A DNA stretch of 64,000 bases from an uncultured Prevotellaceae bacterium (GCA_900320845.1 ONTS01000001.1:1-64000), one strand, 5' to 3'. Counted from the first letter of the stretch, positions 8,336 through 17,539 are shown. Numbers and translations are program-made. Notes: generated from the sequence alone by a model not told the origin.

Positions 8336-8402
8336 CAAAGTCGTCGAGATTGGGATGCAAAGTCGTCGACTTGGGTGGATGAAAGTTCCCCAATGGGGAA
8401 GC
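8336..8402. repeat. Short imperfect tandem repeat and hairpin in a gene-free stretch
   Basis: CAAAGTCGTCGA occurs at 8336-8347 and 8358-8369 (22-bp step), each followed by a TTGGG-like stretch. TTCCCC-AAT-GGGGAA (8388-8402) forms a small hairpin. The 8133-8597 gap has open frames on both strands, but none has a signal peptide, motif or convincing start. The minus-frame peptide around 8330-8400 is the kind of 'hypothetical' that interspersed intergenic repeats produce; that is an impression I cannot verify. Confidence 0.4.
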
Positions 8403-8423
8403 AAATGGATAAGAATCAGAGAC

Positions 8424-8462
8424 CAAAATCAGTGATATTGATTACCAATATCACTGATTTTG
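8424..8462. repeat. Perfect 17-bp inverted repeat
   Basis: CAAAATCAGTGATATTG (8424-8440) and its exact complement (8446-8462) are separated by only ATTAC. Neither side carries a T run, so it does not look like a Rho-independent terminator. It sits between convergent units (zinc-ribbon gene on plus, gldH on minus) and could be a protein-binding palindrome, a REP-like element or a 3'-end structure. Confidence 0.8.
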
Positions 8463-8597
8463 CTTTCTGATATGCCTGTTGTTCTCTTTCAGATAGCGTC
8501 AATGTTATAGCCTACTGCCTGTTGTTGCCCTTGCGACAGCTCTTATTGCCGTTTGTCGTGACTGTGGCCTACACTGTGACGGCAGATGGATGAGGTG

Positions 8598-9068
8598 TCA
8601 GGATGTCTTGTCTATCTTGAGGCTTACGTCTGCCACGCCCATCAGGGTGTCGGCACTCATGATGTGTCGCAGCGTGATGCGCAGCGTGTCGGCGTCGACA
8701 GGATATAGGGGCAGCGGGGCTGTGTAGCTTATGAGCTGCAATCCTTTTCCCTTCATGGCGCCATAGGCGTCGTACACCTGCATGTAGATGGTGTCGGTGT
8801 GTTCCGTCGTCGCCGAAGTGTGCTGCTTGACTTCCATGGCAAGCTGTACGAACGGATAGGCGTGGGAGAAACGTACACCTACCCATGCCGTACAGCTGTC
8901 GGAAAGGATCTCGGAGGGCAGCATGAAATGGTATGCCTCGCTGCGTGTCCAGCCCTGCAGGTCGACAGGCTCGGTATGAAAGTACACCGTCTGTTGGGTG
9001 CATGAGGCAGACAGCAGCACGGTGCACAGACAAATTGCCACCTTATATATATATAGGTGTAGGCGCAT
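8598..9068 (-). CDS. gldH: GldH-family lipoprotein
   Basis: 156 residues with a lipoprotein signal (VAICLCTVLLSASCTQQ, lipid cysteine C23). The mature start VYFHTEPVDLQGW..SEAYHF, then ..RFSHAYPFVQL, is the GldH pattern. GldH is needed for gliding and SprB surface export in Flavobacterium johnsoniae, but non-gliding Bacteroidales also carry it with unclear function. It lies 13 bp after the PSP1 gene in an arrangement (delta' - PSP1 - gldH) that I recall as conserved in Bacteroidales, which strengthens the call. Last gene of the minus-strand cluster. Confidence 0.82.
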   Translation of the reverse strand: MRLHLYIYKVAICLCTVLLSASCTQQTVYFHTEPVDLQGWTRSEAYHFMLPSEILSDSCTAWVGVRFSHAYPFVQLAMEVKQHTSATTEHTDTIYMQVYDAYGAMKGKGLQLISYTAPLPLYPVDADTLRITLRHIMSADTLMGVADVSLKIDKTS

Positions 9069-9081
9069 GCGGATGGAAAGA

Positions 9082-10200
9082 CTATTGTTTCTTCGCCTTG
9101 CGGTATGGCTTTTTCTTTTTCTTCTTCTTGGTGTCGAAGCGTGTGATGCTCTCGTTGGCGAGCAAGTCGACAGGTTTGTCGTCTGTGTTGGCTGCCTTGT
9201 CGCCTTGCAGCGTGGTGGGCTTGATGCCTTGGCGGTTCAGTTCAATCACTTTCCAAGCCTGTTGGGCGGTGATGGTTTCCACATTGGTCATGCCGCGTTT
9301 CTCGGTAGAGTAGGTGAGCATGGCTGCCAGTGTGTCGGTCTTGACCAGGTAGTATTCGTTGTCTTCCGTTTGCAGTACGATGTCGCGTGGTGGCAGCTTG
9401 CGCGAGGCTTCGATGTAGGTGTCTGTCTCGTAGTTGAGGCAGCATTTCAGCTTGGCGCACATGCCGGCGAGTTTCTGCGGGTTGGGCGACAGGTCTTGCA
9501 GGCGTGCTACGTTGGTGCCAACGCTGACGAAGTGCTTCATCCATGTGGTGCAGCAGAGTTCTCTTCCGCATGGTCCGGTGCCGCCTATGCGTCCAGCTTC
9601 CTGTCGTGCGCCTATCTGTTTCATCTCAATGCGCACGTGGAAGGTGTCGGCGAGCACCTTGATGAGCTGTCGGAAGTCGACACGTTCGTCGGCGATGTAG
9701 TAGAAGATGGCTTTGTTGCCATCGCCTTGGTACTCTACGTCGCCTATCTTCATGTCCAGTCCGAGCTCTTTGGCTATCTGCCGGCTGCGTATCATGGTGT
9801 CGTGTTCGCGGCTTTTTGCCTCGTAGTATTTCTCCATGTCAACCGGTCGGGCAAGACGATAGATGCGTTTGATGTCCTCTTCGGAGCGTATGTGAGCATG
9901 TTTCACTTGCAACTTGACGAGTGCTCCGGTGAGTGTCACTACGCCGATGTCGTGTCCCGGGCTGGCTTCCACTGCCACGATGTCGTCCTTCTTCAGGTCG
10001 AGGTGGTAGACGTTGTGGTAGTATCCCTTGCGGGTGTTCTTGAACTGTACTTCTACCAGGTCTGTCGACTCGTTGTTTCCGGGCACGTCGGCCAGGTAGT
10101 CGTAGGTGTTGAGTTGCTTATCTTGACGTCCGATGCCACGACGACAGAGTCCGCGGTCGCAGCCGGAGGCTATCTTGAAGTGCATGTCTTTCAGTTCCAT
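9082..10200 (-). CDS. PSP1-domain protein (RicT/YaaT-like)
   Basis: 372 residues. The PSP1 core lies at about 45-270, with VEVQFKNTRKGYYHN, GDGNKAIFYYIADERVDFRQLIKVLA and the cysteine clusters GRELCC and CAKLKCCLNYE; the N-terminus adds SGCDRGLC. In Bacillus the homologue RicT works with RicA/RicF in a complex with Fe-S clusters that affects RNase Y; whether that holds here is unknown. The C-terminus ends in a run of about eight lysines and a basic tail, suggesting RNA or acidic-surface contact. It lies between holB and gldH in the same direction with short gaps. Confidence 0.9.
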   Translation of the reverse strand: MELKDMHFKIASGCDRGLCRRGIGRQDKQLNTYDYLADVPGNNESTDLVEVQFKNTRKGYYHNVYHLDLKKDDIVAVEASPGHDIGVVTLTGALVKLQVKHAHIRSEEDIKRIYRLARPVDMEKYYEAKSREHDTMIRSRQIAKELGLDMKIGDVEYQGDGNKAIFYYIADERVDFRQLIKVLADTFHVRIEMKQIGARQEAGRIGGTGPCGRELCCTTWMKHFVSVGTNVARLQDLSPNPQKLAGMCAKLKCCLNYETDTYIEASRKLPPRDIVLQTEDNEYYLVKTDTLAAMLTYSTEKRGMTNVETITAQQAWKVIELNRQGIKPTTLQGDKAANTDDKPVDLLANESITRFDTKKKKKKKPYRKAKKQ

Positions 10201-10236
10201 AGTGTGTAAGGTGAGTAGTAGTGTTGTATATGTTGT

Positions 10237-11352
10237 TTATCGTCTTATCAGCATGATGACCTGCATGGCCATGTCGAAGAAGACGATGTGTGTGTTGGTG
10301 TTTTGTGCTATGTGTTTGCGGCATGTCTCGAAGAGTTGCGACATGCCGATGATGTTGTGTTCGTTGATGTACGGTGCGAATTTGCACACGAATGCCTCTT
10401 CATCGGGGGTGAGGTAGTTGAGCTTCGGCATGTGGAAGTTGTACATGAAGCTCTCCCTTGTGATGCGCAGGAAGTATTTCAGTCTGGCGTCGAGGGCGTC
10501 GCGTGTGAGTGTTTTCTGCTCTTCTGCCCATGTCTTGAGCTCTGTCAGCTGTCGTGCGTACGCCATACGCATGAGCTGTTTGAAGGCTTCGAGGTGCTCG
10601 GCGTTGTCGTCTTCGGCTGTTATCATCTGCAAGGCGCGTGTCCAACTGCCTGCTGCTATGTGTGCTATGCGTGCTGCGTCGTCGGCAGTGAGGTTGCGTT
10701 GAGCAATGAGTGCCTGTGCTATGTCGTCGTCGCTGATGCGTCGCAGCTGTATCTGCTGGCAGCGGCTGCGGATGGTTTCGAGCAACTGCTCGGGGGCTTC
10801 GGACACCAACAGGAAGACGGTCTGGGCGGGAGGCTCCTCCAACAGCTTGAGCATCTTGTTGGCGCAGTCGATGTTCATCAGCTCGGGCAGCCAGATGATA
10901 GACACCTTATAGCCTCCCTGCGAGGAGAGTAGGGATAGCTTGCGGTTGAGCGAGTTGCTCTCGGCGACGGTGATGACGGCTTTCTTCTGTCCCTCCTTGA
11001 TGTGTTCTGTCCACTGTGCGGCAGTGAAGTAGGGTCCTTCTTCGAGCATCTGTCGCCACTCGGGGGCAAAGTCTTCGCTCACAGGGGAATAGGCTGCGTT
11101 GAACTTGCTGCGTTTGATGGTGGGATAGGTGAAGTGCAGGTCGGGATGCTGCATCTTCTGTATCATCGCCTTGCCCTGTTCGGCGCGGGGACCTTGCTCC
11201 AGCAGATGACAGGCGAAGGCCATGGCGAGGGGCATCTTGCCGCAACCTTCCGGTCCGGTGAACAGCATGGCGTGGGGCACCTGCCCTGTTGAGGTCATGT
11301 GACGGAGACGTTCCTTGATGGAGACCTGGCCAATTACATCGTTGAAGGTCAT
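10237..11352 (-). CDS. holB: DNA polymerase III delta' subunit (clamp loader)
   Basis: 371 residues from ATG 11352 (MTFNDVIGQVSIKERL). The frame stays open to 11496, but that extension runs into the preceding gene and has low-complexity S/H content, so the inner start is preferred. The AAA+ core shows TGPEGCGKMPLA as the P-loop-like segment; the last Walker A residues are M-P in place of the usual K-T/S, as expected for a delta' that does not hydrolyse ATP. LPELMNIDCANKMLKLLEEPP and FLLVSEAPEQLLETIRSRCQ are diagnostic. It helps load the sliding clamp. Confidence 0.93.
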   Translation of the reverse strand: MTFNDVIGQVSIKERLRHMTSTGQVPHAMLFTGPEGCGKMPLAMAFACHLLEQGPRAEQGKAMIQKMQHPDLHFTYPTIKRSKFNAAYSPVSEDFAPEWRQMLEEGPYFTAAQWTEHIKEGQKKAVITVAESNSLNRKLSLLSSQGGYKVSIIWLPELMNIDCANKMLKLLEEPPAQTVFLLVSEAPEQLLETIRSRCQQIQLRRISDDDIAQALIAQRNLTADDAARIAHIAAGSWTRALQMITAEDDNAEHLEAFKQLMRMAYARQLTELKTWAEEQKTLTRDALDARLKYFLRITRESFMYNFHMPKLNYLTPDEEAFVCKFAPYINEHNIIGMSQLFETCRKHIAQNTNTHIVFFDMAMQVIMLIRR

Positions 11353-11416
11353 GGTAGGATGATGATTGGATGATGATGGATGATGGTGGGGTAGGAGTTG
11401 TGCCGCTGTTGTGGCG

Positions 11417-13045
11417 TCATCTGCCGAGCCATGCTTCGGGGTTGAGCTTGGATGTCTCCTTACGGAGCTGGAACTGCAGGATGTTGTCGGCTCCAACGGT
11501 GCCGAGTGGCTGGCGCGTGCTTACCTTCTGTCCCTTGACGACATTGACAGAGCGCAGGTTGCAGTAGACGGAGATGTATGATCCGTGGCGAACCATGACT
11601 ACCATCTGTCCCTGGAAGCTGAAGACGGCGCTCACTTCGCCTTCGAAGACGCTGCGTGCCTGTGCGCCAGGTTGTCCTTTGATGTTGATACCCTTGTTGT
11701 CGAGGGTGACGTTGCGCAGTCCTTCCACGTTGTTTTGTCCGTAGTGGCTCACTATGCTGTAGCTGCCTGTGATGGGCATGGGCAGGCGTCCTCGGTTGCT
11801 CTCAAAGCTTCCGCTGATGCGTCGGTCATCCGACGACACCATGGCGCTCTCCTTTGCAGCCTTCTCTGCTGATGCTACGTTGGCTTCGTCGCGTTTTTTG
11901 TCGGCCTCAGCCTTGCGCTCTGCTGCCATGCGTTGGGCTTTAGCCTCGCGTGCAGCCTGCTCGCGTGCAGCTTTCTCGGCAGCATCGGCGGCAGCGGCAG
12001 CGCGTGCCGCCTCGGCAGCTTCAGCCTCGCGGCGTTTGGCTTCGGCAATGCGTGCTTCGTTCTCCTTGCGCTTGCGTTCCGCCTCGGCACGCTGACGGGC
12101 GAGGGCTTCCTCATGTTTCTTCTTCTCGGCAGCGAGGGCCGCGGCGCGTTTGCGGGCCTCCTCGGCGGCGCGTTTGCGGGCTTTCTCCACCTCGATGGCT
12201 ACCAGACGGTCGATCTGTGCGTTGAGCGAAGCCTGTTTCTTACGCTGTTCGGCGATGACACCCTGTATCTCTTTCTGTTTGTTTTGCAGGTCTTTCACGA
12301 TGCGTTGCTGCTCGTCTTGCTTCACCTTGAGCTGGTTTTCGGCCTCGCGTCCTTTGGCTATGGCTACGTTTTTGCTGTTGCGTGTGGTGGCGAGCTGCTG
12401 GTTTTTCTCGTCTATCTGCTGCTGTTTTTGCTTGATTTGCTGTCCCTGCTTGCGCTGATAGGCGGCGTATTCGCGCATGAACCTCAGGCGTCGATAGGCC
12501 TGTGGCAGGCTCTTGGCACTGAAGATGAAGCGCATGCGGTCCTGCAGGTTGCGGTGGGAGCTCATGTATTGCATGGAGCGTATGAAGCGCTTCTGCTTGT
12601 CTTTCAGCTCACCTTGCAAGGCATTGCGCTGTGCGGTGAGCTGGCTGATGTCGTTGTTGAGCGTGTTCACCTCCTGCTGGAAACCTTCGATGGCATTGCG
12701 CTGGGCTGTAATCTCGCCGTTGATGGTGACGAGGTTTTTCAGTCTCTGTTGCACATCGACCTTGTTTACCTGCAGTTTGCGCTGCTGCTCGTTGATGGTG
12801 CGTTGTATCTGTGAGCGCTGATTCTGCAAGCCTTTAATCTCGGGCGTGGTGGGAACGTTGGCCTTACCTCCCGATTTCTTTTTTGTCGAGGTCTTTTTTG
12901 TGCTTTTCTTGGCAGGTGCTTTTTTTGCCGTTGATGTCTTGCGTTGCTGTGTGGCAGGCCGTTGTGCCGTCTTTCGCTGTTGGGCGTAGGGCGCAATGGT
13001 GATGCTGAGCAGCAGCAACGATATGAGGGTACGTCTTAGCGTCAT
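11417..13045 (-). CDS. EnvC-like murein hydrolase activator with degenerate LytM (M23) domain
   Basis: 542 residues: signal peptide (about 1-21), a Lys/Thr/Ser-rich segment, long coiled coils at about 75-270 and an A/E/K/R-rich helix to about 390, then a LytM/M23 fold at the C-terminus. The zinc ligands expected in an active M23 enzyme are missing: the HxGxD segment reads NKGINI and the HxH segment reads LQFQLRK. This matches EnvC/NlpD-type factors, which activate amidases without cutting peptidoglycan. It probably acts in the periplasm in cell separation; the cognate FtsEX and amidase are not in the window. It lies 12 bp after the DUF4292 gene. Confidence 0.9.
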   Translation of the reverse strand: MTLRRTLISLLLLSITIAPYAQQRKTAQRPATQQRKTSTAKKAPAKKSTKKTSTKKKSGGKANVPTTPEIKGLQNQRSQIQRTINEQQRKLQVNKVDVQQRLKNLVTINGEITAQRNAIEGFQQEVNTLNNDISQLTAQRNALQGELKDKQKRFIRSMQYMSSHRNLQDRMRFIFSAKSLPQAYRRLRFMREYAAYQRKQGQQIKQKQQQIDEKNQQLATTRNSKNVAIAKGREAENQLKVKQDEQQRIVKDLQNKQKEIQGVIAEQRKKQASLNAQIDRLVAIEVEKARKRAAEEARKRAAALAAEKKKHEEALARQRAEAERKRKENEARIAEAKRREAEAAEAARAAAAADAAEKAAREQAAREAKAQRMAAERKAEADKKRDEANVASAEKAAKESAMVSSDDRRISGSFESNRGRLPMPITGSYSIVSHYGQNNVEGLRNVTLDNKGINIKGQPGAQARSVFEGEVSAVFSFQGQMVVMVRHGSYISVYCNLRSVNVVKGQKVSTRQPLGTVGADNILQFQLRKETSKLNPEAWLGR

Positions 13046-13057
13046 GGTGTTGGAATG

Positions 13058-13945
13058 TTATTGTGCAAAGATGGATTGAAACAGTTCGTCGATGTCAACT
13101 TCCTCGTAGCGTGAGGAGGGAGTGGTGGGTGCGGAATAGTCGGTTGTGGTGTTGATTTTTCCGAGCTGTATGAGCATGTTTTTAGGTTTGCTTGTCTTGT
13201 CGGCGAGGTTGATGTGTACGTTGTGTGTGGTGGGGAAGAGCTTTTTTCCTACGCTGACGAAGTCGGAGTATTGCCATTGCAGGGTGGAGTTGCCCTTCTT
13301 TGCGTCGTGGTAGACGACTTCTGTCTGTGTGATTTGTGCTGTTGCGGCATTGGCTTGCCATGTGTAATTCATGTTGCCTGCGCTGTGGCTGATGCTCACC
13401 GGCTGCCGGTTGTCGGACGGATGGGGCTGAACGGCAAACTGTTCGATGTTGCTTTCGCCCACGGTGTTGTATCCGGGCAGGAAGAGTTGGTTGCGCAGCA
13501 GCGCCTCAAGGGTGTAGAAGGTGAGGCCGTTGCGCGCCATGAACTTCACTTTGTCGTAAGAGGCACGGGCGTATTGCTTGTGAACACGGTCGATGATGAG
13601 CACGTCGGCGGGTGTCATCTCGAGCCGTCCCACCTCCATCAGTCCCAGTGCACTGAGCGAGAATCGTATCATCTTGCCCTGTGTGGTCTGCATCTGTGCG
13701 CTGACGGGCAACGACTTGCCGTTCATGCTGACGTCGGCTTTGGCGTTGATATGCCGTGAGTAGACGGCATTGTCGGTCACCTTGCGCAGGAAGGTGAGTC
13801 CGTTGTCGGCGCTGTTGTCGCCCTTGTTGGTGCTGTCGGTGCTGCCGGTGGTGTGCTTCAGGGTGTTGCACGCTGCCGTGAGGACGAGGAGGAGTGAGAC
13901 ACTGATGAGGTGTCGCACAGAGAAACGTGTGTGTCGGTATCTCAT
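13058..13945 (-). CDS. DUF4292 lipoprotein
   Basis: 295 residues with a lipoprotein signal (LISVSLLLVLTAACN). The mature protein has the DUF4292 pattern: INAKADVSMNGKSLPVSAQMQ..KMIRFSLSALGLMEVGRLEMTPADVLIIDR, then VHKQYARASYD. The beta-rich layout resembles LolA/LolB-like lipoprotein carriers, but that is a fold impression. Its start overlaps the end of the TPR gene by 4 bp (ATGA-type), implying translational coupling. In the order dut - TPR - DUF4292 - EnvC-like, which I know as recurring in Bacteroidales. Confidence 0.88.
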   Translation of the reverse strand: MRYRHTRFSVRHLISVSLLLVLTAACNTLKHTTGSTDSTNKGDNSADNGLTFLRKVTDNAVYSRHINAKADVSMNGKSLPVSAQMQTTQGKMIRFSLSALGLMEVGRLEMTPADVLIIDRVHKQYARASYDKVKFMARNGLTFYTLEALLRNQLFLPGYNTVGESNIEQFAVQPHPSDNRQPVSISHSAGNMNYTWQANAATAQITQTEVVYHDAKKGNSTLQWQYSDFVSVGKKLFPTTHNVHINLADKTSKPKNMLIQLGKINTTTDYSAPTTPSSRYEEVDIDELFQSIFAQ

Positions 13946-15738
13946 TTTGTGAGGTATTGTTTGCGTTTTATCTTCTTTTTGAGCAGTTTGTTGCCTGCGT
14001 CAGTCTGTTCCGCCTGCCTCCACATGTCCACCGCCTTGTCTGTCTGTCCCAGCATGGCGTAGATGTCGCCGGCGTGTTCGAGGTAGATGCCTTTGTCGTT
14101 TTCCACCAACTCGAGGGCATGTTCGATGTAGGGACGTGCGTCTTCGTATCTTCCGAGGGTGAAAAGCACCCATGCGTAGGTGTCAAGGTAGGTGGGATTG
14201 TCGGGCTCGGCTTTTACGGTCTTGGCGCTCATCGTCTCTGCGCGGTCGAGGTCGGTGCCTTTCTGGCTGAGGTAGTAGGCGTAGTTGTTCAGGCATGGCA
14301 GGTGCTCCGGCTGCCAGTGCAGGCAGCTGTCGTAGGCCTGGAAAGCCTTGTCGTCGAGGTGTTTCTCGTGGTAGATGTCGCCCATCATGGCGTAGAAGTC
14401 TGCCACAAACTCCTCGTTGCTGTTCTTGTTGATTTGTGTGGTGCCTCTCTGCAGGGCGTCGAGGGCGCGGTCGTGGTCGTTCTTGTTGAAGTAGGCGATG
14501 CCGAGGAAGTAGTAGAAAGCCATCTCTTCAGGCGAGTACTGTGTGCCTTCGGTCGACATCTGTATCACTTCGTTGAACTTACCTTCTGCCCATTTGTTCT
14601 GTATGGATACGATGCGTGCCCACACATCGGTGGGGTCTTGCATGAGAAGGGTGTCGAGTTGTGCCTGCAGCAAGGTGCTGTCCACCTTGATGTACTGCAT
14701 GTAGGACGCTATGTAGCGGCGCAGCTCGGTGTTGGTGGGGTCGCTTGCTATTACTTTGTCTGTAAAGGCGAGGATGAGTGTGGAATCTTTGTGCTGGCGC
14801 ATGTCCTGCATGATGCGCATGTTGAGAATTTTCGTGCGCGTCTCTGTCGATGTCTTCTTGGAGAAGAGCAAGGCCTCTTCCAGCGAGTCGGCTTGTTGCT
14901 TCTGCTCACGCTCATTGTAATAGTCGACCATGGATAGCAATGCCTCCTCGTTGTGAGGGTCGTCGTTGAGCACAGAGGTGTAGTAGGTGTAGGCTTCGTC
15001 TTGTCTGTCGTGTCCCATGAGCCAGTTTCCAGCCAGCACGGGGAGGTTGTAGTCGTAGGGATGGTCGGCAATGAGCTTCTTCATCTCGTCGAATGCAGCC
15101 TGAGGCTTGCCCTGTGCCTCCAGTATGTTCATCTTGTTGAGGGTGTTGTCGAGCTTGCTTCCCTCGATGGCTTCTATGCGGTTGAGAGTGGCAAGGGCTT
15201 TGTCGCTGTTGTCGAGCATCTTGTAGAGGTTGAAGAGTACGTCGAGTGTCTGTGTGTCGGACCTCAGGAGCTGGGAAATCTTCTCCATGATGGGCACACA
15301 TTCTTCATATTTCTCTGCCTGTAGCAGCTGGTTGGCAAAGCTTTGCAGGTAGCGCACGTTGGCAGTGTCGAGTGCGCATGCCTGGCGTATGTAGTCTAAC
15401 GCCTGCGGCAGTTCGTTCTTGCCATAGTAGTAGTCGTAGAGCAGGTAGTAAACCTCGGCAGCTTGTGGTTGCAGTTGCTGACATTGCTGCATGAGGGCGA
15501 TGGCTTCGGTGTCGTTGTTGAGCAGCCGTTGGCGCACAGCTTCTATGAAGAGCGCGCGGAAGTGGTCGTCGGGTGTCTCGCCACGCAGCGTGTCGACGGG
15601 TGCCGGCAGAAGTGTGTCGGGGGTGTCGGTGAGGAATGTCGGGGGCATGGAGCCCGAAGCAAAGCCGCCGTTGACGCCCATGGCAGCCAACGTGCCCAAC
15701 AAAAGCAGTGAAAAGATATATGGAAGAATCTTGCGCAT
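13942..15738 (-). CDS. Tetratricopeptide-repeat protein, exported
   Basis: 598 residues with a signal peptide (MRKILPYIFSLLLLGTLAAMG) and no clear lipid cysteine. TPR units run through most of the chain; good examples are AEVYYLLYDYYYGKNELPQALDY near 95-115 and, in the C-terminal third, YFLGIAYFNKNDHDRALDAL, YAYYLSQKGTDLDRAE, YAWVLFTLGRYEDARPYIE and GDIYAMLGQTDKAVDMWRQA. TPR solenoids bind protein partners; the partner here is unknown, but the genetic coupling to the DUF4292 lipoprotein points to a periplasmic envelope-assembly role. Confidence 0.9.
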   Translation of the reverse strand: MRKILPYIFSLLLLGTLAAMGVNGGFASGSMPPTFLTDTPDTLLPAPVDTLRGETPDDHFRALFIEAVRQRLLNNDTEAIALMQQCQQLQPQAAEVYYLLYDYYYGKNELPQALDYIRQACALDTANVRYLQSFANQLLQAEKYEECVPIMEKISQLLRSDTQTLDVLFNLYKMLDNSDKALATLNRIEAIEGSKLDNTLNKMNILEAQGKPQAAFDEMKKLIADHPYDYNLPVLAGNWLMGHDRQDEAYTYYTSVLNDDPHNEEALLSMVDYYNEREQKQQADSLEEALLFSKKTSTETRTKILNMRIMQDMRQHKDSTLILAFTDKVIASDPTNTELRRYIASYMQYIKVDSTLLQAQLDTLLMQDPTDVWARIVSIQNKWAEGKFNEVIQMSTEGTQYSPEEMAFYYFLGIAYFNKNDHDRALDALQRGTTQINKNSNEEFVADFYAMMGDIYHEKHLDDKAFQAYDSCLHWQPEHLPCLNNYAYYLSQKGTDLDRAETMSAKTVKAEPDNPTYLDTYAWVLFTLGRYEDARPYIEHALELVENDKGIYLEHAGDIYAMLGQTDKAVDMWRQAEQTDAGNKLLKKKIKRKQYLTK

Positions 15739-15806
15739 GATGCTATATGTGGAGGAAGGGTGTTTTTACTCTCGCTATGTTTGGATTTGTCTGATACTTA
15801 AGTTTC

Positions 15807-16244
15807 TTACTTTTTCCCCGTGTGTCCGTAGCCGCCTTCTCCGCGTTCGGTGTCGTCGAGGCTGTCCGTCGGTTGCCATGTCACCTGCTCGTAGCGTGCC
15901 ACCACCATCTGAGCGATGCGTTCTCCGGGTTGTATCTCTACTGTTTCTTCTGACAGATTGATGAGTAGGACGCCCACTTCGCCCCGATAGTCGCTGTCGA
16001 TGGTGCCCGGAGCGTTGAGCACGGTGAGCCCTCTCTTCAGTGCCAGTCCGCTACGGGGGCGCACTTGGGCCTCATATCCTTCGGGAAGGGCTATGCGTAT
16101 GCCTGTGGGGAAGAGCCGCCGCTCGAGGGGACGCAGGCTGACGGCTTCGGCAATGTCGGCATAGAGGTCCATGCCTGCGCTGCCGGTGGTGGCATAGTGG
16201 GGCAGCGGATAAGGGCTGGTGTTTACGATAGGGATAGTAGTCAT
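15807..16244 (-). CDS. dut: dUTP diphosphatase (dUTPase)
   Basis: 145 residues, the normal length of the trimeric enzyme, which hydrolyses dUTP to dUMP. All five motifs are present: [31 protein letters not shown] (catalytic Asp in motif 3), [10 protein letters not shown], and the C-terminal [11 protein letters not shown] arm. First gene of the dut - TPR - DUF4292 run; about 40 bp separate it from the MscS gene upstream. Confidence 0.97.
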   Translation of the reverse strand: MTTIPIVNTSPYPLPHYATTGSAGMDLYADIAEAVSLRPLERRLFPTGIRIALPEGYEAQVRPRSGLALKRGLTVLNAPGTIDSDYRGEVGVLLINLSEETVEIQPGERIAQMVVARYEQVTWQPTDSLDDTERGEGGYGHTGKK

Positions 16245-16282
16245 GGCTGGTTGATTGAAAGGTGTCGGCAGATGATGGGGGG

Positions 16283-17539
16283 TTATGCCTCGGTAGGTAT
16301 GGCATGTTGGTATATGCGCAGTTCGAAGAGGGTCACTGCGGCGTAGATGTGCTCCATGATTTCCGCTGTCTGGTGCTCAAAGGCGACCCATGCTTTTTCT
16401 TTGAGGAAGAAATAGACGTCGATAGGCAGCCCGGCGTTAGTAGCTTTCAGCTGACGTACCATAAGTGTCTGGTCGTTGAGCACCTCTGGCAGTTGTCGCA
16501 GGTAGTCTTCTACATGTTTGCGGAAAACAGTGAGGTTGATGTCGCCTTCCTTGGCCTTCACTGTCGGTCTGAGTGTCTGCAGCTGTCTGACGGTATCTGC
16601 GCTGAGCGGGCGTATGGAGTGGAAGTCGATGTAGAACTGTCGGCTCACACGGCGGCCCGGCATCTCCTTCATGCCTTTCCAATTCTGGAATGATTCGTCA
16701 ACCAATGTCTTCGGCGATACGGTGATGATGGTGTTATCGAAGTTGCGTATCTTCACCGTGGTGAGGGTCATCTCTTCCACTATGCCGTCGGCGTTGGCTT
16801 TGGGTACGGTAATCCAGTCGCCTTTGTGCAGCATCTCATTGCTGGTGAGACGTACACCGGCTACCAGACCTTCTATCGTGTCTTTGAAAACAAGCATCAG
16901 TATGGCTGAAGCACTGCCCAATCCGATGAGAAGATTGGATGGGCTGCGGTTGATAAGGATGGAGACGATGGTGACGAAGGCGATGAAGATGAGGATAATC
17001 TTCAATACTCCGCAGAACGACTGGAAGTATTGCTGTGTGGACGAAGGCCGTTCGTTTTCCAAGAGTTTGAAAGAGTCGATGAAGAGGGTGAGCGTCTTCA
17101 CCACCATGATGGTGATGTAGATGGCAGTGAGCCTTCTTAGTATCTCTTCTACTAAAGGATATTCGAAGAAAACATGAGGCAGCACCTGCCAGACGACGAG
17201 GGCTGGCAGTATGTGGCTTGCCGATATCAGCACACGTTTGTTGAATAAGTGGTGCACCCATTGAGCACTTGTCTTGCGTTCCAGCCTCAGGATGAGAGGC
17301 ACGAGCACGCGCCGACCGAAGAGATAAGCTCCCCAGGCAAGGAGAATAGTGACAGCCACCAACACAATGTGGCGCACCAGTGCCACGATGTTGCTGTTTA
17401 GTCCTATCGTCGTAAGCAGATTCTCTACAAACGTTTTTATCTCGTGCATCAGCGAGCCTGTTGTCTCTGCTATGGGAGCAGGAAGCAAGGTGCCTCCCAC
17501 GATGCTGTCGGCTGCTTGTACTATAGGGTCTTGGTTCAT
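16283..17539 (-). CDS. MscS-family mechanosensitive channel
   Basis: 418 residues. Four to five membrane helices occur between about 50 and 230 ([62 protein letters not shown]). The pore-helix and beta-domain signature follows: [27 protein letters not shown] and [34 protein letters not shown]. The size and layout resemble the YbdG/YnaI branch rather than minimal MscS. It would release solutes on hypo-osmotic shock through the inner membrane. Upstream of dut in the same direction. Confidence 0.92.
   Translation of the reverse strand: MNQDPIVQAADSIVGGTLLPAPIAETTGSLMHEIKTFVENLLTTIGLNSNIVALVRHIVLVAVTILLAWGAYLFGRRVLVPLILRLERKTSAQWVHHLFNKRVLISASHILPALVVWQVLPHVFFEYPLVEEILRRLTAIYITIMVVKTLTLFIDSFKLLENERPSSTQQYFQSFCGVLKIILIFIAFVTIVSILINRSPSNLLIGLGSASAILMLVFKDTIEGLVAGVRLTSNEMLHKGDWITVPKANADGIVEEMTLTTVKIRNFDNTIITVSPKTLVDESFQNWKGMKEMPGRRVSRQFYIDFHSIRPLSADTVRQLQTLRPTVKAKEGDINLTVFRKHVEDYLRQLPEVLNDQTLMVRQLKATNAGLPIDVYFFLKEKAWVAFEHQTAEIMEHIYAAVTLFELRIYQHAIPTEA

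Noticed and set aside
8336-8369. Two-unit direct repeat considered as a CRISPR remnant
   Set aside because: Only two units with a ~10-bp gap, no spacers of normal length and no cas genes; not a CRISPR.
8169-8435. 88-codon open frame in the gap before gldH (and a 108-codon one on the other strand)
   Set aside because: Both overlap short repeats and hairpins; no signal, no motif, no promoter. Treated as non-coding repeat-like DNA.
8998-10209. 403-codon open frame on the plus strand
   Set aside because: Antisense to the PSP1 gene; no recognisable protein pattern, and the minus-strand reading carries the conserved cysteine motifs.
13927-14937. 336-codon open frame on the plus strand
   Set aside because: Antisense to the TPR gene and made of V/F/H-rich sequence typical of shadow frames.
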